Source: Eutypella sp. D-1 (taxonomy: Eukaryota; Ascomycota; Sordariomycetes; Xylariales; Diatrypaceae). From it: 64,000 nucleotides of DNA. Below the pieces are notes generated by a model that was not told the DNA's origin, did not search any database, and was given only the letters and a program-made list of their open reading frames with translations. The position numbers were made by a program, and so were the translations under genes. The stretch covers positions 248,001 through 312,000 of the forward strand of contig JAJTTP010000002.1 in NCBI GenBank assembly GCA_023313575.1, given 5' to 3'. Of the stretch, positions 24,511 through 36,844 are shown piece by piece. Every line of letters starts with the position of its first letter. Position 1 is the stretch's first letter.

Positions 24511-27500
24511 AATAATAAAAATATTAAAATATTTTCGTAATATATGGTTAATTATGCGTTAAAACGATATTAATACGTTAGTTAATCCGAAAGGTATGAT
24601 TAAATATTTAAATAAGCCGTATTTCGTTTTAAAGGCTGTTTTTTATTCGTTTCCGGGTTTAATTTTAATATAATAATATCCGTTTTTAAGGTTTAAAGTG
24701 GTAAATTATTTAATTCCGTATAAACGGTTTTTTATTTTAATAATAAGTAATAACGGTATTCGGTTTTTAACGGTAATTTTATTTAATTATCGATAATCGA
24801 TTATTAATCGTAATTTGCCGTTTTTTTTAGGTATAAATATAATAAGGTATTTTATTAATAATTTTAATCGTTAAATATATTTTTTTATTAATTTATTTTC
24901 GAGGTATTTTTATAATTCCTTAAGTTCGATTTTGTTAAGGTTATAAATCTTATGGAATCGTGGCGTTTTTTTTTTATAAAGATAATCTCGTGGTTTTATT
25001 TATTACGGTTTAGTAATTTTTTTTTAAATTTTTCGTAAAATATTTTATTATATTAATAATATTATAATGGTACGTTACGCATTTATAATATCGTTATATT
25101 TTCCTTTTTTAAGATGTTATTAAAAAAGCGGAATCGTTATCGGATAAACGTGATAATTTATTTAATCCTTTTTTCGTATCCTTTTTTTTTAATTCGTTAT
25201 ATTCTTTTTAATAAGGTTTCTGTCATGTCTTTATATCCGTACTTATTATCCGTTAAATATTAAAATTTTTTTTTTAAGTTATTATCGGTTTTTAAAAGAT
25301 AAAGAAATATTATTTAGCTAATTTTTTAATTAATCGATAAATTATATTAATGTAGTTATAATTACTTAAGGATTATATTATATCTTTTTAAAAGCATAAT
25401 ATCGAAAATAACGTTTTATTTCTATTTTTCGATATATATATCGAATTAATCGGTTTTTTATAATATTTTTTTTTTATCGTATTAAAAAATATAATTTTCG
25501 GTTTTTATTATATTATAAAAATATTATTTCTTTTTTTATAATAATTATAACTTATTATATAATTTCGGGGTTATATAATTATTTTCGGTTTCGTTATTTA
25601 TTATAACGGTATACCAGTTATTTTTAACTTTTATTTATATTATAATATATCCGTATCGTTTTTAAGCTTTTAAAATAGTTTATAAATATCGTATTACGTT
25701 TTTAAGCCTTATAATACCGTTTTATGGCTTTAATATAAATGGCCTTATTTTTTTAAATTTTTGCCGTAAATTTATGCGGCGTTATATAGGTTATCGTAAA
25801 GCTTTTTTTTATTAAATTCTTTTTATGCGTACGGTTATTTTTTTGTTATTAAATTTTCGTAAAGATATTTAAGGCTAATTTTATTAAAGGTTATCCTTTT
25901 TAATAAATTTTTATAAACGTATAAATCGGTACTTAATAACTTATTTTTTTAATATCGGATTTTATATTTTTATTATTCGATTTTATTCCGGATCTTTATG
26001 GCTTTTAATATTTAATGTATATATTTGTTATAATGGCATACCTAATATCTTTTAAAGTAAAATATTTTTTCTGGCCATTTTTAACTATACGGTACGCGGT
26101 TAATATAACGTGTGATTTTTTTATATTATCGTTAATCGGTTTTATTTCCTTTTTATTATAAAAAATCGAATTTTTTCTTAATTATTTATTTAATTCGGTT
26201 AATAATACCGATTTTTTATTTTTCGTACTAATAACATTTATATTTTCGGTAATTAACGGGATATTTTAAAAAATGCGGCGTCTAAATTTGGATTTTTTAA
26301 TTAATAAATTCGTCCTAATTACGAAACTATTATAAATAAATTTTAAATCGTTATTTTTTAAGGCGTTATTAAAATCGTTTAACGTAAATACCGTATATTT
26401 TTTATAATTTATAATTTTATCGTTTTTTAAACCAGTTAATTAATCGTTTTATTGTTTCTTTTTTTACAAAATGGGTTTCCGTAAAGGCTTTTTTTTTATC
26501 GTTATCGAAATATTTATCCTATTATTATTAATGTTATCGTTTTATTACGGTTTAAATTAATCGTTTAGCTTTTTATAATTTTTATTAATGGATATTATTA
26601 TTTAAATATACGTAACGGATTATTCCGAGCGTTTTTTTACCGGTAAAAGGTTGCTTTTCTTTAGGTATAGGTTTCCAGTTTATATTTCGTTTAGGCTTTT
26701 TATATTTTTTTTAAAATATTTTATTTTATTATAATTATAATATTTAATTTATTACTTATTTTTTCGTATTATATTAAGTGATATTAGTCCTGGTGCCGTC
26801 CCGTAAAATATGTTAATAAGTTTTTGGTCCTGATTTTTATTATTTTAATATCCTTTAAATCCTTTAAGTATATAATGTCCTTTTTTTTTTAACGTTATTT
26901 AAATTGTTTATTATCGATTTTAATTATTAAGGCAGCAAATTTATTAAAAGTACTTAATTTATTTTATATAATAATTTTATTTTTAACTAAGTCTTTAAAT
27001 TTTTAATAAAACATATCGATAAAGGATTTATTATCGATTTATTTTATTTTAACGGCAAATTGTTTAAATTACGCGGTATACGTATAAGCTGCCCTTTTTT
27101 ATTTAAACGTTAAAAGTTATTACGTAACGGCTTAGGCTTTATCCGGGTTTCCGTAATTAATTTTCACTTTTTTTTCGAAATTTTTATATTTTTCGAAAAA
27201 ACGTTAATTTTTTTAGTTTTTTTTTTCTCCTTTACCCCGATAAAGGCATTTAAAATGGGTTTAAACCATTAAGTTATTTTCCCGGTAAAGCATAACGTAA
27301 TGTTAAAAATTTTATTAATTTCCGTAATATATATATAACGTTATTAATATAGGTAAATTACGGTTATAATAAAAAAAGGTCGTACGGGGGTGGTATTATT
27401 ATAAGGTTCAGGTTTTTTAAGCTTAAATTTAACGGGTATAACTTTTTAATTTATAATTATAATTACCGTTTATTCGATTTATTCGATTCGTTTAAGTAAT

Positions 27501-27594
27501 TATTAAATAACTTATTAAAAGTTTTAGCCTAAAAAAGATATAATATCGGATATTATTTAAAGCTAATAATATTATTAAATAAAAGCTTATAATA

Positions 27595-28022
27595 TATAAC
27601 GGCTGGTTTATTCTTAATTATTAGTTTAATCGAAAGGTTTATATTAATAAAAATATTAAGGTTTTAAGTAATAAGTAATTACGTTTGGTAATAATAAAAA
27701 AAAAAGTGTTTTAAGTAATTAAGTTATATTATAAACTGGTAAATTTAAAGATTATTTAAAAAAAAGGTAATAAATATAATTATATATTATTTATATCTTT
27801 TATTCCTGATATTAGAATATAATGTTAGATATGGGATTATTAAAATAATTAAGTTATCCAGGTTATTTAAGATTATTAAGATAATTAAGCTATTTAGGCT
27901 ATCTTTTTTATCACGTGACCCAAATATAGCTTATCTTATCGTATCTGTCCTTTCCAGTGCTATGGTTAGGGATTATTTATGCCAATCCTATTTGGGCCTA
28001 ATGACCTAGCCAGGTCATAACA
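27595..28022 (-). repeat. G1 right (5') LTR
   Basis: This 428-bp LTR starts TATAACGGCTGG and ends AGCCAGGTCATAACA. It is the partner of the left LTR with identical architecture. Confidence 0.88.
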
Positions 28023-28194
28023 TAAAAAAAATTAAAAAAAAAGAAATATCGGACGGAAAATATGCGTTTTATAAGGTTTATTAAAACGTTAATAAATCTT
28101 AAGGTTATTCCGGATTTTAATTGGTTTAAGATAAATATATCGGGTAATTTTAATTAAGATATTATTTTTATTAACGTTTTTATCGGCATTAATA

Positions 28195-28572
28195 AAAATT
28201 TTTTAAAAAGTATTAAACGTTTATTAAATAATTAATAAGTTTTTATATATTTTCGGAGTTATTATATCTTTTTTATTTAACTTTATATTTTATTCGTCCA
28301 TTTTTTATTTATACGTTTAAAATTTTTTTTATTTCGTATTTATTTACTTTTATTTCGATATCGTTTTATTTTATTTTTATAGCTTTTATATTCGTTACGT
28401 CCTCGAATAAGGAAATATAAAAAGTTAAATAAATCCTAACTTTTAATAATAAGTTTAATTCGTAATTATTTTTTAATACTTTTTTAATAATTAAATACGG
28501 TCCGATATACTTATAATCGAATTTTTTATTAAATCGTTTTATTATAATATTTTTTATAGCTAAATAAACCAT
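28195..28572 (-). pseudogene. Integrase C-terminal GPY module and chromodomain relic of G2
   Basis: An open stretch of 68 codons (28572-28366) contains VYLAIKN, KKFDYKYIGPYLIIKK, YELNL and FYISLFED, the GPY/F module of gypsy integrases. Farther downstream (about 28300-28195), a broken frame keeps chromodomain spacing, with stop codons at two positions where Trp is usual, as G-to-A changes in TGG would give. This places the element among the chromoviruses, whose chromodomains direct insertion to heterochromatin. Confidence 0.7.
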
Positions 28573-28717
28573 ATTTTCTTCCGAAAAAGTTAATTCTTTT
28601 AACCTTTTTTAATTATAATATCGGCTTATTTATTAACGTACGAATTCGAGTTTTTCTTTTATTTTTTTATATAATTATTTAAACCGTTTTAATATTAATA
28701 TAACTTTAATATTATCC

Positions 28718-29144
28718 TGTTATGACCTGGCTAGGTCATTGGGCCCAAATAGGATTGGCACAAACAATCCCTAACCATGGCACTGGAAGGGACATACATA
28801 ATAAGATAAGCCATATTTGGGTTACGTGATAAAAAGGATAGCCTAGATAACCCAGTTATCCTAATGATCTTAAATAGCCTAAATAACTTAGCTATTTTAA
28901 CGATTTAATATTTAATATCATATTTTAATATCAGGAATAAAAGATATAAATAATATATAACTACATTTATTACCTTTTTTTTAAATAATCTTTAAACTTA
29001 TTAGCTTATAATATAACTTGGTTACTTAAAGCATTTTTTTATTATTATTACTAAACGTAATTACTTATTGCTTAAAACCTTAGCATTTTTATTAATATAA
29101 ACCCCTTAACTGGACTAATAGTTAGGAATAAACCAGCCGTCATA
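28718..29144 (+). mobile_element. Solo gypsy LTR S1 inserted in G2 pol
   Basis: A 427-bp solo LTR (TGTTATGACC to CCGTCATA) is flanked by TATCC at 28713-28717 and 29145-29149. The homologous uninterrupted site in G1 (near 22778) reads straight through ATTATCCGGTCC with one TATCC, an internal empty-site control for the insertion. Confidence 0.92.
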
Positions 29145-32100
29145 TATCCGGTCCTTTTTTATAAACGTTTTAATAAACGTTTAAAATAAATCCGAAATTA
29201 GCGTTAATAAATATCGTTTATATACTTTTATAATAAGCTATATTATAAGTTAATTATATAATAAATAACTATTTAACTTAATTATTTTGCTTATAATTAA
29301 TATATTATCGAAAATAAATTTTTAGTATTTAATTAATTCGTTTTATTTATCCGTTTATTTAAAATTTAAAAGTTTTTATAAGTTTAAGGTTTAATTTTAA
29401 TCTTATTATAAAACTTTATTAAAATTTCGATATAAATATTATTCTTTTATCGGAAATAATTTCGAATATAAAGCCGTATATTATTATAATATGTCGTAAA
29501 AAGATATATGCTATTTATTTTATATCGGTGTTTTCGTTATATAAAATAAAATAAAAAAAACTTTATAAATCGGTTAATAATTACAAATATGTTATTATAA
29601 CCGTTATATATTATTAAATTTTTTAATATCGGTAATTTAATAATAAAATCGAATATAATAAATTTTTATAATCGTTTATTAATTAATAATAGTTATAATT
29701 CTCCGTAAGATTTATATTATTTTATTTTAATTTTTCCATATATATTATATCGTTATCGTATTTATTATATTACTGATTTTATTTTATCAAATATATAAAT
29801 CCGTTATAATCGTTTAAAGATTTTATAATTTTTTAAATATTTATATAAAAAATATTTATAAATCTTTTATATTAACTGTTTTTATAATTTTTATAATACT
29901 TATAATTCTTTTATTTATTTCTTTATTAATAATTCGTTATTATATTATTCGATTTACTTATATAAGTTATTTTAAATAATCTTAATAATAGCAATTTATC
30001 GTTATTCCAGGTATCTTTTTAACGTTTATCGGAATACCGTATACTTAATTAATATATATATTTTTTTATAACAGGTTATTTATTAATAATATTTGCTTAT
30101 CCGTTTTTTAATCCTTTTTTATAAATGATAATATAATCGAATTCCGTAAAATATTTGGCCTATTATAACTATTTTCCGTTAAAAGTTTAAATAATAAAAA
30201 AATATATAATATTTTTATAATCGGTATAAACTTTAACTTAATGCATATTTTTTATAAAATAATATTTAACTTCCTTAAATACGTTAACGATAATAAGAAA
30301 TTTTTTATCGTAAATTAAATAATTAAATTCGGTTTTAATAAATTTATAAAAATAAAATACGATAAAATATAATTTTCCTTTTTTATTTCGTTAATTAATT
30401 TATATTCCGAAAACGTAATCCGAAACGTTAATTTTTAATTTAACAGGTTTTTTAAAATTATATATAATAAATATTAATTCGTTAATAATAACGTTTTTTA
30501 ATTTCTTAAAAAATTCGTTTATTTTATTAATCCATATAAACCGTTTATCCTTTTTTATTAATTCCGTAAAAAATGTTATAATATATTTAAATCGTTATAT
30601 AAACTTCCGATAATAATTTATTAAACCGAAAAAAGCCTATATTTCTTTTATATTAATAAACACTTTTTAATCTTTAATAATTACGATTTTTTTAAAATCT
30701 ATTTTAATATGTTCGGGGGTAATAATATATTTAAAAAATTCCACTTCTTATATATAAAATACACTTTTTTCGGGTTTTATTAATAAGTTAACGTTTTATA
30801 ATATTTATAATACTTTATATATATATTTTTTATGCTATTCCTTTAATTTTAAATAAATAAAAATATTATTAAAATAATAAATAACGAAAATATTAAAATA
30901 TTTTCGTAATACATAGTTAATTATATGTTAAAACGATATTAATATATTAATTAACCCGAAAGGTATAATTAAATATTTAAATAAACCGTATTTCGTTTTA
31001 AAAGCTGTTTTTTATTCGTTTCCGGGTTTAATTTTAATATAATAATATCCGTTTTTAAGGTTTAAAATAGTAAATTATTTAATTCCGTATAAATAATCCT
31101 TTATTTTAATAATAAGTAATAATAATATTCGGTTTTTAATAATAATTTCGTTTAATTATTAATAATCAATTATTAATTATAATTTGCCGTTTTTTTTAAG
31201 TATAAATATAATAAAGTATTTTATTAATAATTTTAATCGTTAAATATATCTTTTTATTAACTTATTTTCGAAATACTCCCGTAATTTTTTAAATTCGATT
31301 TCGTTAAAGTTATAAATTTTATAAAATCGTAACGTTTTTTTTTCCATAAAAATAATCTTATAATCTTATTTATTACGGTTTAATAATCGTTTTTTAAACT
31401 TTTCGCAAAATATTTTATCGTATTAATAATATTATAATAATACGTTACGTATTCGTAATATCGTTTTATTTTCCTTTTTTAAAATATTATTAAAAAAGTA
31501 AAATCGTTATCGGATAAATGTAACAATTTATTTAATCCTTTTTTCGTATCCTTTTTCTTTAATTCGTCGTATTTTTTTAAGTAAAGTTTTTATTATATCC
31601 TTATATCCGTACTTATTATCCGTTAAATATTAAAATTTCTTTTTTAAATTATTATCGGTTTTTAAAAAATAAAAAAATATTATCTGGCCAGTCTTTTAAT
31701 TAATCGATAAATTATATTAATATAATTATAATTATTTAAAACTTATATCATATTATTTTAAAAACATAATATCGAAAATAACATTTTATTTTTATTTTTC
31801 GATATATACGTCGAATTAATCGGTTTCCCGTAATACTTTTCCTTTATCGTATTTAAAAACATAACCTTCGGTTCCCGTTATGTTATAAAAGTATTATTTT
31901 TTTTTATAATAACTGTAATTTATTATATAATTTTAAAATTATATAATTACCGTCGGCTCCGTTATTTATTATAATAATATATTAATTATTTTTAACCTTT
32001 ATTCGTATTATAGTATATCCGTATCGTTTTTAAGCTTTTAAAATAGCTTATAAATATCGTATTACGTTTTTAAACTTTATAATACCGCTTTATAACCTTA

Positions 32101-32323
32101 ATATAAATAGCTTTAATTTTTTAAATCTTCGTTATAAATTTATATAACGTTATATAGGTTATCGTAAAATTTTTCCTTATTAAATTTTTTTTATATATAT
32201 AATTATTTTTTTATTATTAAATTTTCGTAAAAATATTTAAAATTAATTTTATTAAAAGTTATCCTTTTTAATAAATTTTTATAAACGTATAAATTAGCGT
32301 TTAATAATTTATTTTTTCAGTAT

Positions 32324-32753
32324 TATTATAACCTGGCTAGGTTATTAGGCCCAAATAGGATTAGCATAAACAATCCCTAACCATGGCACTGGAAAGGACA
32401 TACATAATAAGATAAGCCATACTTAAGTCACGTGATAAAAAGGATAACCTAAATAGCCCAGCTATCTTAATAATTTTAAATAACCTAAATAGCTTAATTA
32501 TCCTAACGATTTAACATTTAACATTATATTTTAATATCAGGAATAAAGGATATAAATAATATATAGTTATATTTATTTCCTTTTTTTTTTAAATAATCTT
32601 TAAGCTTACCAGCTTATAATATAATTTGGTTACTTAAAATATTTTTTTTTTTACTATCATTAAATGTGATTATTTATTACTTAAAACCTTAACATTCCTG
32701 TTAATATAAACCCCTTAACTGGATTAATAGTTAGGAATAAACCAGCCGTCATA
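32324..32753 (+). mobile_element. Solo gypsy LTR S2 inserted in G2 pol
   Basis: A 430-bp solo LTR (TATTATAACC to CCGTCATA) is flanked by AGTAT at 32319-32323 and 32754-32758. The corresponding G1 sequence near 25950 is continuous and has a single copy of the target. Confidence 0.92.
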
Positions 32754-34399
32754 AGTATCGGATTTCGTATTTTTATTATTCGATTTTGTTCCGGATTTTT
32801 ATAACTTTTAACGTTTAATATATATATTTGTTATAATGGCATATTTAATATTTTCCGGGGTAGGATATTTTTTTTAATTATTTTTAACCATATAATACGT
32901 AATTAATATAATATATAATTTCTTTATATTATCGTTAATCGGTTTTGTTTCCTTTTTATTATAAAAAATCGAATCCTTTTTTAACTATTTGTTTAATTCG
33001 GTTAATAATACCGATTTTTCGTTCCTTATATTAATAACATTTATATTTTCGGTAATTAACGGGGTATTTTAAAAAATATAACGTCCGAGTTTAAATTTTT
33101 TAATTAATAAACTTATCCTAATTACGAAATTATTATAAATAAATTTTAAATCGTTATTTTTTAAAACGTTATTAAAATCGTTTAACGTAAATGCCGTATA
33201 TTTTTTATAATTTATAATTTTATCGTTTTTTAAACTAATTAATTAATCGTTTTATTTTTTTTTTTTTTACGAAATAAGTTTCCGTAAAAGCTTTTTTTTT
33301 ATCGTTATTAAAGTATTTATTTTATTATTATTAACGTTATCGTTTTATTACAGCTTAAACTAATTATTTAACCTTTTATAATTTTTATTAATAAATATTA
33401 TTATCCGAATATACGTAACGGATTATTTTAAACGTTTTTTTATCGGTAAAAGGTTATTTTCTTTTAAATATAAATTTCCAGTTTTTATTTTATTTAAATC
33501 CTTTATATTTTTTTAAAAAATATCTTTTTTTATTATAATTATAGTATTTAATTTATTATTTATTTTTTCGTATTATATTAAGCAATATAAATCCTGGTGT
33601 TATCCCGTAAAATATATCGGTAAGCTTTTAATTTTAATTCTTATTATTTTAATATTTTTTAAATCTTTTAAATACATAATATCTTTTTTTCTCTTAATAT
33701 CGTTTAAATTATTTGTTATCGATTTTAATTATTAAAATAATAAACTTATTAATAATGCTTAATTTATCGTATAAAATAATCTTATTTTTAACCGTATTTT
33801 TAAATTTTTAATAAAACATATTAATAAAAAACTTATTATCTTTTTAATTAGTTTTTATTATAAGTTATTTAAATTACGCGGCGTAAATATAAACTATTCC
33901 TTTTTATTTAAAGTTTAAAAGTTATTATATAACGGCTTAAACTTTATCCGGGTTTCCGTAATTAACTTTTACTTTTTTTATAAAATTTTTATATTTCTCG
34001 AAAAAATATTTAATTTCCGTAATTCTTTTTTTTTTTCCACTTTTACGAAAGTATTTAAAATAAATTTAAATTATTAAGCTATCTTTCCGGTAAAACATAA
34101 AGCGATATCGAGAATTTTATCGGTTTTTTCGGTTAACATATAATATTATTAATATAAATAAATTACGGCTATAATAAAAAAAAGTTATATAAAAGTAATG
34201 CCATTATAAAGTCCAAGTTTTTTAAGCTTAAATTTAATAAATATAATTTTTTAAATTACGGTTATAATTACCGTTTATTCGATTTATTCGATTTGTTTAA
34301 GTAATAATTTAATAATTTATTAAAGTTTTTAATTTAAAGAAAACATTTTATCGGATATTACTTAAAGTTAATAATATTATTAAATAAAAACTTATAACG

Positions 34400-34826
34400 T
34401 ATAACGGCTAGTTTATTCTTAATTATTAATTTAATTAAAGGGTTTATATTAATAAAAATGCTAAAGTTTTAAATAATAAATAATCACGTTTAGTAATAAA
34501 AAAAAAGTGTTTTAAATAATTAAATTATATTATAAACTGGTAAGCTTAAAAATTATTTAAAAAAAATGTAATAAACGTAATTATATATTATTTATATTTT
34601 TTATTCCTAATATTAAAATATATAATTATTATTAAATCGTTAAGATCGTATCCGAATATAACGATTTAACGTCGTTAAGATTATTACCGATTTAACCGAT
34701 TTTTCTTAGTTATATGGCGTATATGGCTTACTTTAATATGGCTATCTCTTTTTTTAAAATAAAAGTTAAGGATCTTTTCTTACTGTATTAGCCCCATTAG
34801 GCCTAATGGCCCGATCGGTTATAACA
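34400..34826 (-). repeat. G2 right (5') LTR, variant subtype
   Basis: This LTR is 427 bp and starts TATAACGGCTAG. It ends with the same CGATCGGTTATAACA as the left G2 LTR and lies directly before the second ATTTA copy. Confidence 0.85.
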
Positions 34827-36431
34827 ATTTAATATCATATTCCGGTATCAGGAATAAAAGATATAAATAATATATAACTATGTTTATTACCATTTTTTTA
34901 AATAGTTTTTAAATTTATTAGTTTATAATATAACTTAATTATTTAAAATACCCTTTTTTTTATTATTATTAAACGTAATTATTTATTACTTAAAACCTTT
35001 AACATTTTTATTAACATAAACCCCTCGATTAGATTAATAGTTAGGAATAAACCAGCCGTTATAATTATAATTTTTTAAGGTTTTTATAAGTTTTAGCTTT
35101 TTATTTAAAGTAATCGGCGGGGGAAAAGGAGAAAAAAAAGGTAATATTAATGGTTAATATTTTATAAACTGTTTAAATTTTATAATATACGGGTTAATTT
35201 AAATTTTTTTAAAAAAAACGGTTCGGTTATCCTTTTTTACCGTTAAATATAACTGTTTAAAAAGTTATTAATTATTTTTTATAAGTTAAAAATAGCCCGG
35301 GTAAAGCGGATAAACCAGATATTTATAAAAGTATTTAAGTTAAAAGTATTCCGGAAAATAAAGGTATTAATACGGGTACTTTAAATTAATATTTCCGGGA
35401 AAAAGTTATATAAATTAAATAAAAAAAGTTTATATTATTTATATAAAAAGCGGTTATTATATAAATAAAAAAGTGGTTAAATTTATTTAAAAAATAAAAA
35501 GTTATTAAATACCGAAAAAACGTTAAATACGGTTAAAATATTTAATATTTTATAAAGTTTTAAACGTTCCGGATTAAAATTTAAATCAGTATAAGGTTAG
35601 TTTAAAATAAAGATATATTAAAAAAAGGTTAATTAAAAACGTATTTTAAAAATTATTATAAAAGGTTAAACGGTGGAATAAACGAGGTTATTATTTTATA
35701 TAACTTAATTTATGCCGTTAACGTTTTTAATTAATTATTTTAAAATTTAACAGACGGTTTTATAAATATATTAATCTGTACTTTATATTATAAACCGATA
35801 TTTTTTATATTAACATATAAAGTTATTTATTTATAATTATTTTAAAAATTATTATTAAGTAATAAAATTAATTAATTTAATTATAAAATTTATATTATTG
35901 TTTTTAATACATATACCTTTTTATATTAATATTAACCTTAAAATAAACCGAAATTATTTAAGCATAACTTCGAAATTTATTTTTATAAATCCCCGAAAAT
36001 GGTTTTAATATTTAGTTAATATCGGGGCGGGTATCGGTTATTTTAAAATTATCGAAAGTAAATAATATTTATATAACCTTTTATTTAAAAATAACTTATT
36101 AAAAGTCGATTTCCGTTTATTTTATAATTATAAAGTTAAATACTTAAATTAATAATATTATACGTTTTAAAATAAGGTTAAAAAGTTAAACGAAAATATT
36201 TATAACTTTATTTATTAGTTTTTTTCTCCGTAAGGTTACTTTTTAATAATTTTAAATAATGGTCCGGCTTATTATTAATTATTTAATATAATAAGTGGTT
36301 TTAAAAATAATAATAATAATAATAAAAATAAACGGGGGAAAATAATAATAAAGATTTTTAAATTATTATAATAATAACTTTTTTAACTTTATTAATTTAT
36401 ATTATTATATTTATTTAATAATATTAATTAA

Positions 36432-36628
36432 TATTAATAAATACGTATATAAAAAAAAGATAATAATATAAAAGGTGGTAAAATTAATGTTATATTCTGG
36501 TTTAAGGTTTATTTATTTATTTAAAAAGGATACGGGCAAAGCCTGTATCCTTATATAAACGGGAGATAGATACATAGGTACTTCCTACTGGTATGTGGGT
36601 CCATACCAGTGACCACTAACAACCAACA
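36432..36628 (-). repeat. Right (5') LTR of the copia element
   Basis: This LTR is 197 bp. It mirrors the left copy: its inner half (36432 to about 36530) is RIP-converted, while its outer part keeps C and G and ends CCAACA. The hairpin persists at 36528-36550 with an AAA loop and one mutated position in each of loop and stem. Confidence 0.85.
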
Positions 36629-36844
36629 GTACTTAATAAGGTGGGTTTTTCCCTGCGACTGCCAGTTTTGGGAACATTCTCACTGGCTAACTAGTCTAGA
36701 GTAATCACAACAAAGCATTGGTCAAGTAGACTCAGGTACCACCTCTCAAATCTCTGCCACTTGTTCCTCCTCCAGTACCTTCAGACACGTTCTTCCGAGT
36801 CTTTCCCTCTTGATAACATGGCCAGCCATGTACGGACGTTACAT

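Larger units (their letters stand above)
21141..28022 (-). mobile_element. Gypsy chromovirus G1, full length, inserted in G2
   Basis: This 6882-bp element has LTRs 21141-21567 and 27595-28022 and target duplication TAAAA at 21136-21140 and 28023-28027. The ends are TGTGACGG and ATAACA. Pol reads on the minus strand. At 24493-24510 the reverse-transcriptase active site reads YYLDNI, i.e. YLDD with its second Asp changed to Asn by G-to-A mutation. A polypurine tract (AAAAAAAAAGAGA in minus sense, near 21570-21590) abuts the left LTR, confirming that this is the 3' end. The chromodomain region lies around 22200-22320. There is no intact ORF. Confidence 0.9.
20206..34826 (-). mobile_element. Gypsy chromovirus G2, nested in solo LTR R0 and itself interrupted three times
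   Basis: LTRs are 20206-20636 and 34400-34826, with target duplication ATTTA at 20201-20205 and 34827-34831. The interior is broken by G1 (21141-28022) and solo LTRs S1 and S2. Subtracting these leaves about 6.87 kb, matching the 6.88 kb of G1. Minus-strand relics include reverse transcriptase near 30850, the integrase C-terminus at 28366-28572 and a chromodomain near 28195-28300. All frames contain stops. Its LTRs belong to a variant subfamily ending CGATCGGTTATAACA. Confidence 0.88.
20011..35063 (+). mobile_element. Solo gypsy LTR (R0) inside copia, split by element G2
   Basis: The left piece 20011-20205 and right piece 34832-35063 together make 427 bp, exactly the length of other LTRs of this family. 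They lie in the opposite orientation to G1 and G2. It starts TATTATAACC (mutated TGTTATGACC) and ends CCGTTATA (mutated CCGTCACA). It is flanked by ATTAT at 20006-20010 and 35064-35068. No matching second LTR or internal region exists, so it is a solo LTR left by LTR-LTR recombination before G2 inserted. Confidence 0.88.
15658..36628 (-). mobile_element. Ty1/copia LTR retrotransposon, RIP-degraded, host of the nested insertions
   Basis: Direct LTRs at 15658-15846 and 36432-36628 begin TGTTGG (TATTAA in the mutated right copy) and end CCAACA (TTAACA in the left copy). They are flanked by a perfect 5-bp target duplication, GTACT at 15653-15657 and 36629-36633. Removing the gypsy-derived nest (20011-35063 plus a 5-bp duplication) leaves about 5.91 kb, a normal copia size. 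On the minus strand, 16328-16393 reads as the start of a copia RNase H domain (an FIDN..FVNNTD..IGYIIIL pattern), and a purine-rich tract in minus sense abuts the left LTR. Both put the 3' end at the left. No intact ORF remains, and differences between the two LTRs are nearly all C/T or G/A. Superfamily assignment rests mainly on the RNase H relic. Confidence 0.85.

Noticed and set aside
28366..28572. The only open frame longer than 60 codons in the AT-rich block as a functional gene
   Set aside because: It is the integrase C-terminal fragment of the degraded G2 element, and both sides are interrupted by stops.
15658..36628. Giant Starship-like element or centromere as explanation for the AT-rich block
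   Set aside because: LTRs, 5-bp target duplications and pol relics account for essentially all of the 21 kb. No tyrosine recombinase or cargo genes are seen.
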